The notes: generated by a model from the letters alone, not told the origin. Counted from the stretch's first letter, positions 32,539 to 42,447 are shown. The stretch: DNA of 64,000 bases from Xanthomonas nasturtii (GCF_001660815.1 NZ_LYMI01000012.1:124001-188000), one strand, 5' to 3'. Numbers and translations are program-made.

Positions 32539-33572
32539 CACCGGCCACGCGCGCCTGCATCGGTCGCTGGGCCCTGCGGGTTGTGTTGGTGCTGGCTGCG
32601 TTGTGGGGCGGCCTGACACTTTATTACGCACTCACCGGCAACGCCTTCGTGCGCGCCGGGTGGGTGGCGTCATGGTGCGCAATGGCGATGGCAGCGCTGT
32701 GGGGCTTGCGCCGCGGCCGTGAGAATTGGGCCTTGGTCGGCATCTTCAGTGCCGCGTTCGTGGTGCTGGCGTTGGCCTGGTGGATGATGCCGCCCAGCCA
32801 GGACCGCGAGTGGGCCGACGATGTCGCCCAGCGGTTGCGGCCACAGGTGCAAGGCAACATCGTCACCCTGCACAACGTGCGCAATTTCGACTGGCACAGC
32901 GAAACCGACTACGTGCCGCGCTGGGAAACCCGTCAGTACGATCTGGATCGCCTGGTCAGCGCCGATCTGGCCTTGTCGTACTGGATGGGCCCGGCGATTG
33001 CGCACACGCTGGTGTCGTTCGGCTTCGACGACGGCGCGCGCGTGGTGTTCTCGCTGGAAATCCGCAAGGAACGCGGCGAATCGTTTTCGGCCGTGGGCGG
33101 GTTTTTTCGCAGTTTCGAAGAAACCCTGGTGGCTGCCGACGAGCGCGACATCCTGCGCGTGCGCACCAATGCGCGCGGCGAAGACATGTATCTGTATCGG
33201 CTGGCGATTCCCAAGGCCGGCTTGCGCCGCATGTTCATGGGGTATGTGGAGCTGGCCAAGGAGCTCGATCGCAAGCCGGCGTTCTACAACACGCTCACCA
33301 GCAACTGCACCACCATTGTGTTCGCGCTGGTGCGGCAACTGCAGCCCACGCTGCCGCTGGATCACCGTTTGCTGCTGTCCGGCTATGTCGACGAATACGC
33401 CTACGACCATCACGGCCTGATGCCCGGTTACGACTTCGCCACCTTGAAGCAGCGCGGGCATTTCACCGCACGCGCGATCGCCGCCGACAAGGCAGCGGAT
33501 TTTTCTGCGCGCATCCGTGCCGGCATGCCGCTGGCGCCTGCGCCAGGTGCAACAGCGACGCCACCGCGGTGA
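32535..33572 (+). CDS. DUF4105 (Lnb N-terminal periplasmic domain) membrane protein
   Basis: A 345-residue protein with three N-terminal membrane helices (residues about 12-30, 38-56, 66-84) followed by a DUF4105 domain. Typical DUF4105 stretches are visible: HNVRNFDWHSETDYVPRWE, HTLVSFGFDDG and YNTLTSNCTTIVFALVRQ, where the NCTT cysteine is likely functional. The family is related to papain-like/NlpC folds but substrates are unknown. The domain would face the periplasm. It overlaps tetR upstream by four bases and shares one base of its stop codon with the next start. Confidence 0.85.
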   Translation: MTPATRACIGRWALRVVLVLAALWGGLTLYYALTGNAFVRAGWVASWCAMAMAALWGLRRGRENWALVGIFSAAFVVLALAWWMMPPSQDREWADDVAQRLRPQVQGNIVTLHNVRNFDWHSETDYVPRWETRQYDLDRLVSADLALSYWMGPAIAHTLVSFGFDDGARVVFSLEIRKERGESFSAVGGFFRSFEETLVAADERDILRVRTNARGEDMYLYRLAIPKAGLRRMFMGYVELAKELDRKPAFYNTLTSNCTTIVFALVRQLQPTLPLDHRLLLSGYVDEYAYDHHGLMPGYDFATLKQRGHFTARAIAADKAADFSARIRAGMPLAPAPGATATPPR

Positions 33573-35593
33573 TGCCGCGCATGCGGATGTGCCACACCGC
33601 TGCGGTCCTGGCGGGCGTGCTGGCGAGTTTCTATTTGAGCGGCTGCGCCATGGTGACGGTGCAATCGCGCAACAGCGGCGACTACATCGCCCAGACGCGT
33701 GGCGATGTGCTGAGCACCGGCGAGCTGAGTCAGTCCGGCAGCGAGACCTTGCAGGTTGCCGGCTTGCAGCCCAAAGCCTGCCGCGCCGACCCGCTACCGT
33801 GTCTGCAGCAACTCACCAGCGAGGCAGGCATCGGCGATGAGCGCCGCCTGGCCACGCAGGCAGAGCTGTGGACCGCGCATGCAATCGCGCTGAGCGGGCG
33901 CACCCCCACCACGATGAGCGATGCGGCGGTGGATGCCTGGCTGGAAGCGGCACGCCATGCCTACGCCTATCTGTTTTTTACCGCGCGCGCGCCCAGTGCG
34001 CGCGCGTTCGAGAATCGCCAGACCCAGGCGCGCGATTACTACAACTACGCCGTGCAACAGGTGGTGGAGCGCCTGTTCGCACGGTCGCAGCAAACCGGCC
34101 AAACCACGCCGACGCCCACCACGGTGGGACGTTGGCAGCTCGGCATCGATCTGTCCGCCTATCGGTTGCCGGGTGGCGGCTACACGCCGCGTGCGATCTT
34201 TGCCGCCTCGGCCTTGCGCTTCAACGGCGTGCGCAGCACCTATCGGCGCGATGGGTTTGGCGCCGAACTGGTGGCCGAAGTGGACCCGCACGTGGTTGGA
34301 GATCCGGCCGGGCTGGCGCTGCAGCAAGCCGCAGCGGTGGGTACCCGCCCTGATCGCCCGCTGCCCACTTTCAGCGAAATGCCGTACACACCGGCAACGG
34401 TGTTGCTGCGCTTCGAGGGCGACACGCTCGCCGAGGTGTTGCGCAGCAACCTGGTCACCATGCTGCCGTACGACCCCTATCGCCAGAACGAAGTGGTGCT
34501 GCACGGGCAGCGCGTGCCGTTGGCCGCCAACTTCACTGCCGCGTATGGATTGTGGCTGGCCAGATCCGGCTTTGCCGCGCAGTCGCTGCGCTCGATGCTG
34601 GGCAGCGCCCGCGGCATCGACCACCCGCATCTGTATCTGATGCAGCCTTACGACCCCAATCGCCGCGTGCTGCTGATGCTGCACGGGTTGGCCAGCAGCC
34701 CGGAGGCCTGGGTCAATGTGGCCAACGAAGTGATGGGCGATGAAACGCTGCGCCAGCGTTACCAGATCTGGCAGGTGTATTACCCGACCAACGCGCCGAT
34801 GGCGGTCAATCGCGCCGAAATCCAGTCCCTGGTGGAGCGCAGCCTGCGTCACTTCGACCCGTCCGGCAGCGCCATCGCCTCGCACGACATGGTGTTGATC
34901 GGCCACAGCATGGGCGGCGTCATCGGGCGGCTGCTGGTGTCGTCTTCGGGCGAGCAGTTATGGAATTCGCTGTTGGAAAACTACCGTCTTGAGGGCGAGC
35001 GCGGCGCACGCGTCCGCGCGAAGCTGTCGCCGTTGCTGCATTTTTCGCCGATGCCGCAGATCGACCGCGCCATCTTCATTGCCGCACCGCATCGCGGCAC
35101 GCCATTGGCCGAAGGTGGGCTGGGGCGGCTGGTCGGCAAACTGGTGCGTCTGCCCATCGCCTTGCTGGATCGCTTCGGCGATGTGATGCAGGACCTGGCC
35201 AGCAGCGAACGTGCCGATCACGGTGGCGAGTACCGCCGCAAGGGCCGCCTGCTGGTGCCCACCAGCATCGACAACCTGCGCGACACCGACCCGTTCGTGC
35301 GCGCCACGATGGACTTGCCGATTTCACCACGCGTCCGCTACCACACCATCATCGGGCGCGAAAAACCGCAGGTGCCGCTCGCCGATTCCGACGATGGATT
35401 GGTGCCGTATCGCAGCGCGCATCTGGATGGCGCGGCGTCGGAACTGGTGGTGACCTCCTGGCACAGCGTGCAGGAAACCCCGCAGGCGATTCTGGAGATT
35501 CGCCGCATCCTGCATGCGCAGTTGCAGGCCAAAGCGGCGGGAAGTACGGCTGCGCAAGGCGGGACACCGGCTGAACCGTCTGCGACGCTCTGA
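33572..35593 (+). CDS. Alpha/beta hydrolase lipoprotein (lipase-like)
   Basis: A 673-residue predicted lipoprotein: the signal sequence ends ASFYLSGCAMV, with lipobox LSGC. The first 340 residues form a domain of unknown function; residues 355-640 are an alpha/beta hydrolase with RVLLMLHGLASSPEAW as oxyanion loop and VLIGHSMGGVIGRLL holding the nucleophile serine. Candidate aspartate and histidine lie near DSDDGLVPYRSAH and SWHSVQ. It resembles large outer-membrane esterases/lipases of proteobacteria. The start at 33572 overlaps the previous stop codon (TGATG); an ATG three codons later is also possible. Confidence 0.85.
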   Translation: MPRMRMCHTAAVLAGVLASFYLSGCAMVTVQSRNSGDYIAQTRGDVLSTGELSQSGSETLQVAGLQPKACRADPLPCLQQLTSEAGIGDERRLATQAELWTAHAIALSGRTPTTMSDAAVDAWLEAARHAYAYLFFTARAPSARAFENRQTQARDYYNYAVQQVVERLFARSQQTGQTTPTPTTVGRWQLGIDLSAYRLPGGGYTPRAIFAASALRFNGVRSTYRRDGFGAELVAEVDPHVVGDPAGLALQQAAAVGTRPDRPLPTFSEMPYTPATVLLRFEGDTLAEVLRSNLVTMLPYDPYRQNEVVLHGQRVPLAANFTAAYGLWLARSGFAAQSLRSMLGSARGIDHPHLYLMQPYDPNRRVLLMLHGLASSPEAWVNVANEVMGDETLRQRYQIWQVYYPTNAPMAVNRAEIQSLVERSLRHFDPSGSAIASHDMVLIGHSMGGVIGRLLVSSSGEQLWNSLLENYRLEGERGARVRAKLSPLLHFSPMPQIDRAIFIAAPHRGTPLAEGGLGRLVGKLVRLPIALLDRFGDVMQDLASSERADHGGEYRRKGRLLVPTSIDNLRDTDPFVRATMDLPISPRVRYHTIIGREKPQVPLADSDDGLVPYRSAHLDGAASELVVTSWHSVQETPQAILEIRRILHAQLQAKAAGSTAAQGGTPAEPSATL

Positions 35594-35760
35594 AAGCGGG
35601 CAGAATCCAGGCGCCGTTGGGTCAGCGAAGAGTGGTTGCGCGCGTTGCGCGCATCCAGCCGCTGCTCGCAAGGTCGGCGTCAACGATGGCACCAAGCGTG
35701 TCCAATAAACTACGTCACGTCATTCTGTTGCAGACGGGCTGGTGTGCGGCCTGGCTGCAG

Positions 35761-35867
35761 GGCCCTTGCCCGCCCACCATCGCAGGACACGCCGTGAATC
35801 CGTCCCTGGAGGCTCTGGCGCGGCATCCATGCCGCTCAAGGTCCCGCGACGGTGGGCGGGCAAGGAC
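35761..35867 (-). repeat. Xanthomonad-type intergenic repeat, copy A (inverted)
   Basis: On the minus strand it reads GGCATGGATGCCGC, a linker, and ACGGCGTGTCC, matching copy B at 36052. Its ends, CCTTGCCCGCCCACC and GGTGGGCGGGCAAGG, are inverted repeats of each other. Confidence 0.7.
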
Positions 35868-35940
35868 CAGTGAAGATGGTCGGTGCGCAGACTTTAAAAC
35901 GAACAGCTGTCGCGCTCTGGTGTGGCGTATTGGTTCATCA

Positions 35941-36056
35941 ATAAACACACCAGCAAACTGTCTGGTGCGGTGTCTTCGCCGTGGCCTCAACCAGCCGGCG
36001 CTGCTCCCGCTTTCAACAAAGCCACCAGCAAACCGTCTGGCGTGGTGTCCTCGCCG
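35941..36056 (+). repeat. Two diverged direct repeats of about 43 bases
   Basis: 35941-35983 and 36014-36056 share CACCAGCAAAC, GTCTGG and GGTGTC, TCGCCG in the same order with a few substitutions. They lie between copies A and B of the larger repeat. Together these fill the 733-base gap 35594-36326; no gene was recognised there. Confidence 0.6.
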
Positions 36057-36140
36057 ATTGCGGGACCGTTGGCGGCATGGATGCCGCCACCGAGCCCCCA
36101 TGGACGGGTTAACGGCGTGTCCCGCGAGCGGTGAGGGCAC
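36052..36140 (+). repeat. Xanthomonad-type intergenic repeat, copy B
   Basis: GGCGGCATGGATGCCGCC, then ACGGCGTGTCCCGCGA; same element as copy A in opposite orientation. Such copies give spurious reading frames with the peptide GHAVNPS in many annotations. Confidence 0.7.
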
Positions 36141-36326
36141 CGCGCATTCGACCCACTCAGCATTTGACTTGAACCTCTGACTGCATTCATCAAGACGTGG
36201 CCGGCAAATCGCTGCACTCACGCCAGAAGAACGCGCAGGCGGTTTGTCAGTCGCTCTTGGCGCGTTGTCGACCGAGCTCGTGCTATCAGGCGGTTTTCCA
36301 AACATGCTCAAACCAAGGAAGACGCG

Positions 36327-37529
36327 ATGCGCAAGACGCTGTCGGCAGTGATGTGGGTTCCCTTGCTATTGGCTGGTTGCGGCCGCGGCGAAGGTCAGCA
36401 GAACACGGCCGACGCTGCGGGCGCAACGCCGCAGGCAACGCAGACTGCGACGCCTACATCTGCCGCGCCGGCCGCCACCGATCAGGCAGTGCCGGAATTT
36501 CCGGCTATCCCGCTGATTGTGGTACCCGATATCGCCGGCGTGACCCCGGCACAACGTGCGCTTGAGGTGTCGCTGCAGGACATCCTCGACCCGATCGAAG
36601 GCGTCAGCGTTGCACCGGCGCGCTGCGGCGAGGGCGGCACGCTGATCACCGATGCCGGCATGACCAGCATCGATGCCGATGGCAATCTGTTGCGCAATGG
36701 CGATGGCGGTCTATTCAACCTCAAGGCCGATGGCAGCGGCACTGCCAACTTCGAGGGTGGGCTGATCAGCGTCAACGCCGACGGCAGCGGCACCATCAAT
36801 GCCGCAGGCGATGGCGGCGACGATGCAATCATCCGCGTCGAGTCCAACGGCGCCGGGACCTACAACGGCCCGGCCGGGTTGATCAGCCTGGATGCGAAGG
36901 GCGCAGGCACCTGGAACAGCGACAAGAGCGGGCTGGTGAACAACCACGGCGACGGCAGCGGCACCTGGAACGGCCCGCGTGGCTTGATCGCCATCAACGC
37001 CGATGGCTCGGGGACCTGGAACGGTCCGGACGGCCTGGTGCAAAACCGCGGCGACGGCACCGGCACGGTCGGCACACCGCCGCGCGAAGTGCGCATGCTG
37101 CCGCTACCGAAGGTGCCGCCGGCCGGCCGCTTCCCGCCGCTGCAGAAGTTCGCACTGCCTGGCGCGCCCTGCGGCTATCTGATCACCTTGAACGACCGCA
37201 TTTTGTTCGACTTCGATCAATCCGACATCCGCCCCGACGCCGCGCGCGTACTCGACACGCTGGGCGCTGCGCTGGCCAAGGTGAGCGCAAGGGACATGCA
37301 GGTAGGCGGGCACACCGATGCCAAGGGCAGCGACGACTACAACCAGGCGCTGTCCGAGCGCCGCGCCAATGCCGTGCTGGCTGCGTTACGCACGCGTGGT
37401 GCCGCGCAGTCAGCCAATGCCAAAGGCTATGGCGAAGCGCAGCCGGTTGCGCCCAATACCGTCAACGGGCAAGACAATCCGGGCGGGCGCCAGCTCAATC
37501 GGCGGGTCGAGATTTTTCTGCGCACTTGA
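36327..37529 (+). CDS. OmpA-family lipoprotein with GSGTWN-type repeats
   Basis: A 400-residue lipoprotein: WVPLLLAGCGRGEG has the lipobox LAGC. A Thr/Ala/Pro-rich linker (25-55) leads to a stretch at residues about 130-240 of six or seven repeats with a 17-residue period, for example GSGTWNGPRGLIAINAD and GSGTWNGPDGLVQNRGD. The C-terminal OmpA domain (residues 290-400) contains ILFDFDQSDIRPDAARVLD and VGGHTDAKGSDDYNQALSER, the peptidoglycan-binding pattern. It probably links the outer membrane to the cell wall. The repeat region resembles a beta-solenoid; function unknown. Monocistronic. Confidence 0.88.
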   Translation: MRKTLSAVMWVPLLLAGCGRGEGQQNTADAAGATPQATQTATPTSAAPAATDQAVPEFPAIPLIVVPDIAGVTPAQRALEVSLQDILDPIEGVSVAPARCGEGGTLITDAGMTSIDADGNLLRNGDGGLFNLKADGSGTANFEGGLISVNADGSGTINAAGDGGDDAIIRVESNGAGTYNGPAGLISLDAKGAGTWNSDKSGLVNNHGDGSGTWNGPRGLIAINADGSGTWNGPDGLVQNRGDGTGTVGTPPREVRMLPLPKVPPAGRFPPLQKFALPGAPCGYLITLNDRILFDFDQSDIRPDAARVLDTLGAALAKVSARDMQVGGHTDAKGSDDYNQALSERRANAVLAALRTRGAAQSANAKGYGEAQPVAPNTVNGQDNPGGRQLNRRVEIFLRT

Positions 37530-38025
37530 CCCTGGCCTGGTAAGCCGGCATAGCGCTTGCCCAGCGTGGGCCTTGCTCGTGTAGAGCTTGCGCCCACATG
37601 CTGGCGGTGAATTGCGTGCCGGGCGCAGTGGCTGGTAGCGCGCCTGTCATGTGGTGAGCTTCCCCGCGTCGCGTGTCTCTCCGACGCGAGCGCGCATCCG
37701 CGCAGACGTCATTCAATGCCGCTCACTGCATGCCTCATGGAGCGACGCTAAGTCGGCCCGTTATGAGCGCTGCCACATGCGCACATCGCCGAGACGCTCT
37801 GCATCCATACGCCAGCGACTATGCCGAATTACGCACATGCTGCGTGCATTTGTCATGTTCGCAAGGCCGGTCACCAAACTGACATGCCGCATCATCACCA
37901 TGCCCGGCGCCTGCCTGCAGGTGTGATGCAGTTCCGCCACTGCCGGCTGCCTCGCTCTCCCACATTCGTGGTGGCGTTGCCCTGGCCCAAGCACATGGCG
38001 CGCTGCTGCATCATCGGAATCCACC
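37530..38025. other. Intergenic region upstream of the TonB receptor
   Basis: No gene or repeat was recognised. A single TGTCAT element occurs at 37648 and another near 37855, but no properly spaced Pho box. The promoter of the receptor gene should lie here. Confidence 0.45.
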
Positions 38026-40797
38026 ATGATCGCTCGTTGTTCGCTGTTGCGTCCTTCCCGTTTGTCGCAGGCGCTGTGTTTGTCGTTGTGCGCACTGTGC
38101 GGCCATGCCGCGGCCCAGGCCACACACGCCGCCACGCCTGCGCAGGGCGATATGGCCACGCTGGACAAGATCACTGTCGCCGCCACGCGCTACAACGCGA
38201 CCGACATGCAGATGGCGGCCACCAACACCGTCAACGTGTTGTCGGCCGACGATCTGAAGACCACTGCCGTGCATAACGTGGCCGAAGCGCTGGGCCTGAT
38301 GCCCGGCGTCAACGTGATCAATACCGGGCAGTCGTACTTCGGCGGCATCGACGGCGCCGCGCGCGGCGAAGGCATGTTTTCCTCGGTGCGCGGCCTCAAT
38401 GCCGAATACAACGTCAACCTGATCAACGGCATCAACGTTGCACAAGGCATGCCGTACAGCCGCGGCGTGCAACTGAGCCTGCTGCCACCTTCGGGCCTGC
38501 AGACCATCGTGTTGCACAAGACGTCCACCGCCGATATGGACGGCGATGCGATCGGTGGCACCATCGATTACCGCACACCCAGCGCCTTCGATTCACCCGA
38601 TCGCCAGGGCGGCAGCGTGACCTTGAGCGGGCGCCTGGAAAGCCGTGCACGCGACTACGGCGATTCCGGGCTGGGCAGCGGCGCAGCCGGCGATTGGCAT
38701 GCGCGCTTCGGCGATGCCGGGCAGTTCGGCGTGTCGGTCAGTGCGTACTACGACGAGCGCCATTTCGTGAACAGCGAAGTGGCCGGCGCCTCGGCCGCGC
38801 GCAGCGACGGGTCCTGGGAGTTCGCACGTGCCGATGCCAGCGGCAATCTGGCAGCCGGCGCCGACCCGCAACAGGTGTTGCAGAGTACCGGCGTCAACAT
38901 CGGCTATTCGCAGGGCGACACCCGCCGCTACGGTGGCAATGCCGCCTTCGACTGGCGCGTGGACCCCAGCCTGCATGTGTACGCGCGCATGACCTACGCC
39001 TTCGCCAAGACCGAGCAGAACACCGGCTACACGCAGTTCGTGCCGGCCAATGTCAGCTTCACCCAGATCGGCACCAGCGGCGCGTATCAGCCGCAGATCG
39101 ATCGCGTGGCGGTGCGTTACTGGTACGAAACCAATCCCGAAGAAGCCGACCTTGCCACCATCCAGTTCGGTGCGGAAAAACAGCTGGGCCATTGGACATT
39201 CGCGCCGAACATCTTTTACGGCACCGGCAATAACGATCGCCCGGACCATGTGGAAATTTCTGCGCGCAACGATCAATACACCTCGACCAACTTCGCCTAC
39301 GGCGCCAACCGTTTCATCAGCTACGACGGCGATGGCTTTCCGATCCCGTTGCTCACCCCGGCCATGCAGGCGCAGGCCTCGGATGTGGGCAGCCTGTTCG
39401 CGCGCCGCACCGGGCAGATCTCCAAGCAGTTCAGCGGCCAGGACAAGGGGGGCGGCAAGTTCGACGTGGGCTACGATTTCGACGACGGCTTGCTCAGCCG
39501 CATTGCATTCGGCGTGAAGTATGTCGACAGCTCGCGCAGCTTCACCGACCGTGACTGGACCAATGCCAAATATACCGACGGCACCTTGTTGCGCGACACC
39601 GGCCTGATCGCGCAGCGCTACGACGCGGTGTATCCCGGGCAATATGCGTTTCCCACCGTGCGCCTGAGCAATGCCGCGCTCAACGATTTGATCGCACGCA
39701 CGCTCACGCCGGCCAGCTTCGACAGTTGCGGGCAGCTGGCGATCAACAACCTCAACTGCAACACGATGCGCGCCACCGAAGCGGTGAGCGCGGCCTACGC
39801 AATGGCGACCTTGCGCACTGGCAACTGGGAAATCCTGCCTGGCGTGCGCTTCGAACATACCGCCATCACCAACACCTTCTGGGCGCAGCCGGCTGCCACC
39901 GACGGGGCCGAGCAGGTCGGCGCGTTCGCCAACAACCGCACCCGCTACAACGTGGTCCTGCCGAGCGTGTTCGTGAACTACCGGCCCGATGGCGATGGCG
40001 CGGTGTATCGCGGTTCGGTGTGGACCAGTTACACGCGCCCGGCATTCGTGCAGCTGGGTGGTGGCCGCTCCACCGATATCTCCAGCGATGGCCAGACCAC
40101 CATCACCGAAGGCAACCCGGATCTGAAACCAATCAAGTCGCTCAACGTGGATCTGTCGGGCGAATGGCAGAACGACAGCGGCGGTCACGCCATGCTGGCC
40201 GGCTATTACAAACGCCTCACCGACTACATCTACGAAAGTGGCTCCGAGGCAGCCAATGCCGGCGAAAGCGGCAGTGCCAGCACCCGTTTCGTGCGTCCGC
40301 AAAACGGTGGCGACGGCCGCGTACTGGGCATGGAAGCGGCGGTGCGGCAGGCCTTCCAGGGCCTGCCCGCGCCGCTGGACGGCTTCGGCATCGGTGCCAA
40401 TGTCACCCGCCAGACCACGCGCGTGGATCTGGGCGAACAAGGCTTCGCACACGAGCGCATCCAGAACGCGCCGAACCTGCTTGCCAACGCGGAGTTGTTC
40501 TACGAGAAGGGGCCGTGGTCGGTCAATCTGAGCTATCACTACTCCGGCGAATACGTCTCGGTGTACGACTATCTCAACCAGGGCGCGCATTGGGACAACC
40601 TGTGGATCAAGCCGATCACCCGCGTGGACCTGCATGTGGGCTACGCACCAACCGACCACCTGCGCGTGGATCTGTCGGTGGCCAACCTCACCAAGCAGCA
40701 CAGCTACTGGGCACATGTGGGCCACGATACCGAAGCGGTGTCCGACATCGTCGATTCCGGCATGACCAGCCTGGTGACCGCAAAATATGTGTTCTGA
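38026..40797 (+). CDS. TonB-dependent outer-membrane receptor
   Basis: A 923-residue receptor with a signal peptide ending near CGHAAAQA. The TonB-box region is LDKITVAATR; the plug domain follows with VAEALGLMPGVNVI and SVRGLNAEYNVNLINGINV. The 22-strand barrel ends TSLVTAKYVF, with the terminal aromatic needed for assembly, and contains SYTRPAFVQLGGG, typical of the TonB receptors that take up carbohydrates or similar ligands. It is 181 bases upstream of a histidine acid phosphatase in the same direction, so the ligand may be a phosphorylated compound such as phytate; this is inference. Confidence 0.92.
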   Translation: MIARCSLLRPSRLSQALCLSLCALCGHAAAQATHAATPAQGDMATLDKITVAATRYNATDMQMAATNTVNVLSADDLKTTAVHNVAEALGLMPGVNVINTGQSYFGGIDGAARGEGMFSSVRGLNAEYNVNLINGINVAQGMPYSRGVQLSLLPPSGLQTIVLHKTSTADMDGDAIGGTIDYRTPSAFDSPDRQGGSVTLSGRLESRARDYGDSGLGSGAAGDWHARFGDAGQFGVSVSAYYDERHFVNSEVAGASAARSDGSWEFARADASGNLAAGADPQQVLQSTGVNIGYSQGDTRRYGGNAAFDWRVDPSLHVYARMTYAFAKTEQNTGYTQFVPANVSFTQIGTSGAYQPQIDRVAVRYWYETNPEEADLATIQFGAEKQLGHWTFAPNIFYGTGNNDRPDHVEISARNDQYTSTNFAYGANRFISYDGDGFPIPLLTPAMQAQASDVGSLFARRTGQISKQFSGQDKGGGKFDVGYDFDDGLLSRIAFGVKYVDSSRSFTDRDWTNAKYTDGTLLRDTGLIAQRYDAVYPGQYAFPTVRLSNAALNDLIARTLTPASFDSCGQLAINNLNCNTMRATEAVSAAYAMATLRTGNWEILPGVRFEHTAITNTFWAQPAATDGAEQVGAFANNRTRYNVVLPSVFVNYRPDGDGAVYRGSVWTSYTRPAFVQLGGGRSTDISSDGQTTITEGNPDLKPIKSLNVDLSGEWQNDSGGHAMLAGYYKRLTDYIYESGSEAANAGESGSASTRFVRPQNGGDGRVLGMEAAVRQAFQGLPAPLDGFGIGANVTRQTTRVDLGEQGFAHERIQNAPNLLANAELFYEKGPWSVNLSYHYSGEYVSVYDYLNQGAHWDNLWIKPITRVDLHVGYAPTDHLRVDLSVANLTKQHSYWAHVGHDTEAVSDIVDSGMTSLVTAKYVF

Positions 40798-40978
40798 TCT
40801 CGGGCGATGCGCGTGTAACGACGTCGCAGGCGTGCAGCGGCATGCACCCCTTGCGACGGACGCGCAACAGAATGCAGATGATGCATGTGGTTGCGATGGA
40901 GCAGGGCAGGGCGCATTGCCACGTGTGCGGTTCGCGGGCGCTAGCAAATCGCCACGGCCCCCCCGCCTCGTAGGCGGC

Positions 40979-42370
40979 ATGCGCAACGCGATGCGGATTG
41001 CGGCACGCACCTTGGACGCAACGCGCAGGCAGTGCGGCAGCACGGTGCCCATGCTCAGCATCCCCGTGGCAACCGGCGGCGCGCTGAGCTTGCTGGTGGC
41101 TGCGTTGGTGCTGGGTGGCTGCGTCTCCTCAACACAGCGCGCATCCACCTCTCCCGTTGGCGGCCAATCCACCAGCACCCCAGGCGAGCGGGCAGAAACG
41201 GGCACGCCCGCAGCTGCGCAGACCGCACACCTGGAGCGCGTGGTGGTGGTCTTCCGGCATGGCGTGCGCGCACCGCTGCAAGGCGAAGCCGCCGCCGCGC
41301 ACTATGCCGACCAAGCGTGGCCACACTGGTCCACACCCGCCAGCCTGCTCACCCCGCGGGGTCGCAAAGGCGTGCGCTTGAGCGGCGAGTACCTGCGGCA
41401 GTGGTTGGTGCAGCAGGCCCTGCTACCGAACGGCGGGTGCCCGGCGACCGGCAGCGTGTCGGTGTGGGCCAATACCGATCAACGCACCATCGATAGCGGC
41501 GCACTGCTGGCCGACGCGCTCGCACCCGGCTGCGGCATCGCCGCCAGGCATCGCGAGGCTGGCAGTGACGATCCGCTGTTTCGACCGATCGAAGCCGGCG
41601 CGGTGCCGTTCGATGCGGTCGCAGCGGTCGCATCGATCCAGCAACAGACCGGTGGCCCTGCCGCCTTGCTGCAAGGCCATACCGCCGAACTGCAGGCGCT
41701 GCAGCAGATTCTGGGCTGTACGCGGACGCCCTGCGATTTCGCGCGGATGCCTTCCAAATTGACTCCATCGGCCAACGGGCGCGGCCTTGTCTTGGGCGGG
41801 CCGATCGACCTGACCTCCGGCACCGGCGAAGTGTTGCTGCTGCAATATGCCGACGGCCTGCCGCTCTCGCAGGTCGGCTGGGGCCGCGCCACCCCCGAGC
41901 GGCTGGCGCAGGTGTCGCGCCTGCACGCACTGCTGTTCGACATCTACGCACGGCCGCACTACATGGCCGCACGTTCGGGTGCACCGCTGGCGCGGGAGGT
42001 GCTGCAACGGTTCGGCGACGCGCAGGCACCGAAGGTCTCGCTGTTCGTCGGCAGCGACACCCACATCGCCGCACTGAGCAGCCTGCTGGGCGTGCACTTC
42101 CATCTGCCCGGCTACGGCGCCGACGACCCGCCTCCGGGCGGTGCGCTGCTGCTTGGTCTATGGCGCGAGCCGGACGGCACCCAGGTCGTGCGTGCACGTT
42201 ACCTGGCGCAATCGCTGGACCAACTGCGCACGCTGGCGCCGCTGGATCTGGCACATCCGCCGCTGCAGCAGGAACTGGCGCTGGAGATCTGCGCGCCCGA
42301 TCAACGCATGACATGCCCATTGCCGGCGTTTGCGCAGGCGCTGGAAACCCAGTTGATGCTGGATCCATAG
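40979..42370 (+). CDS. Histidine acid phosphatase (phytase/glucose-1-phosphatase-like), lipoprotein
   Basis: A 463-residue predicted periplasmic lipoprotein (VAALVLGGCVSS holds the lipobox). The catalytic RHGVRAP is present near residue 95, matching RHGxRxP of AppA/Agp enzymes that release phosphate from phytate or glucose-1-phosphate. The second motif, HD in relatives (GHDTN), reads GSDTH here, keeping the aspartate but replacing the histidine by serine. The following PPGGALLLGLWREPDGTQ matches the family. Starts: ATG 40979 after AGGCGGC, or ATG 41051, which gives a cleaner signal peptide but no ribosome binding site. Probably cotranscribed with the TonB receptor. Confidence 0.85.
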   Translation: MRNAMRIAARTLDATRRQCGSTVPMLSIPVATGGALSLLVAALVLGGCVSSTQRASTSPVGGQSTSTPGERAETGTPAAAQTAHLERVVVVFRHGVRAPLQGEAAAAHYADQAWPHWSTPASLLTPRGRKGVRLSGEYLRQWLVQQALLPNGGCPATGSVSVWANTDQRTIDSGALLADALAPGCGIAARHREAGSDDPLFRPIEAGAVPFDAVAAVASIQQQTGGPAALLQGHTAELQALQQILGCTRTPCDFARMPSKLTPSANGRGLVLGGPIDLTSGTGEVLLLQYADGLPLSQVGWGRATPERLAQVSRLHALLFDIYARPHYMAARSGAPLAREVLQRFGDAQAPKVSLFVGSDTHIAALSSLLGVHFHLPGYGADDPPPGGALLLGLWREPDGTQVVRARYLAQSLDQLRTLAPLDLAHPPLQQELALEICAPDQRMTCPLPAFAQALETQLMLDP

Positions 42371-42447
42371 GTGCGGCGTGGCGCAGTCGGTTGGACGTCA
42401 GTTGCCCTTGCTTGAAGCAGAACAATGTCCAGCAAGCGGGCCTGGCT

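Noticed and set aside
35617..36180. A 187-codon frame in the gap before the OmpA lipoprotein
   Set aside because: It crosses two dispersed repeats and contains the GHAVNPS peptide that such repeats generate. No ribosome binding site or protein-like composition.
37640..37900. Possible Pho box upstream of the TonB receptor/phosphatase locus
   Set aside because: TGTCA elements occur but not as the 11-bp-spaced direct repeats that PhoB requires.
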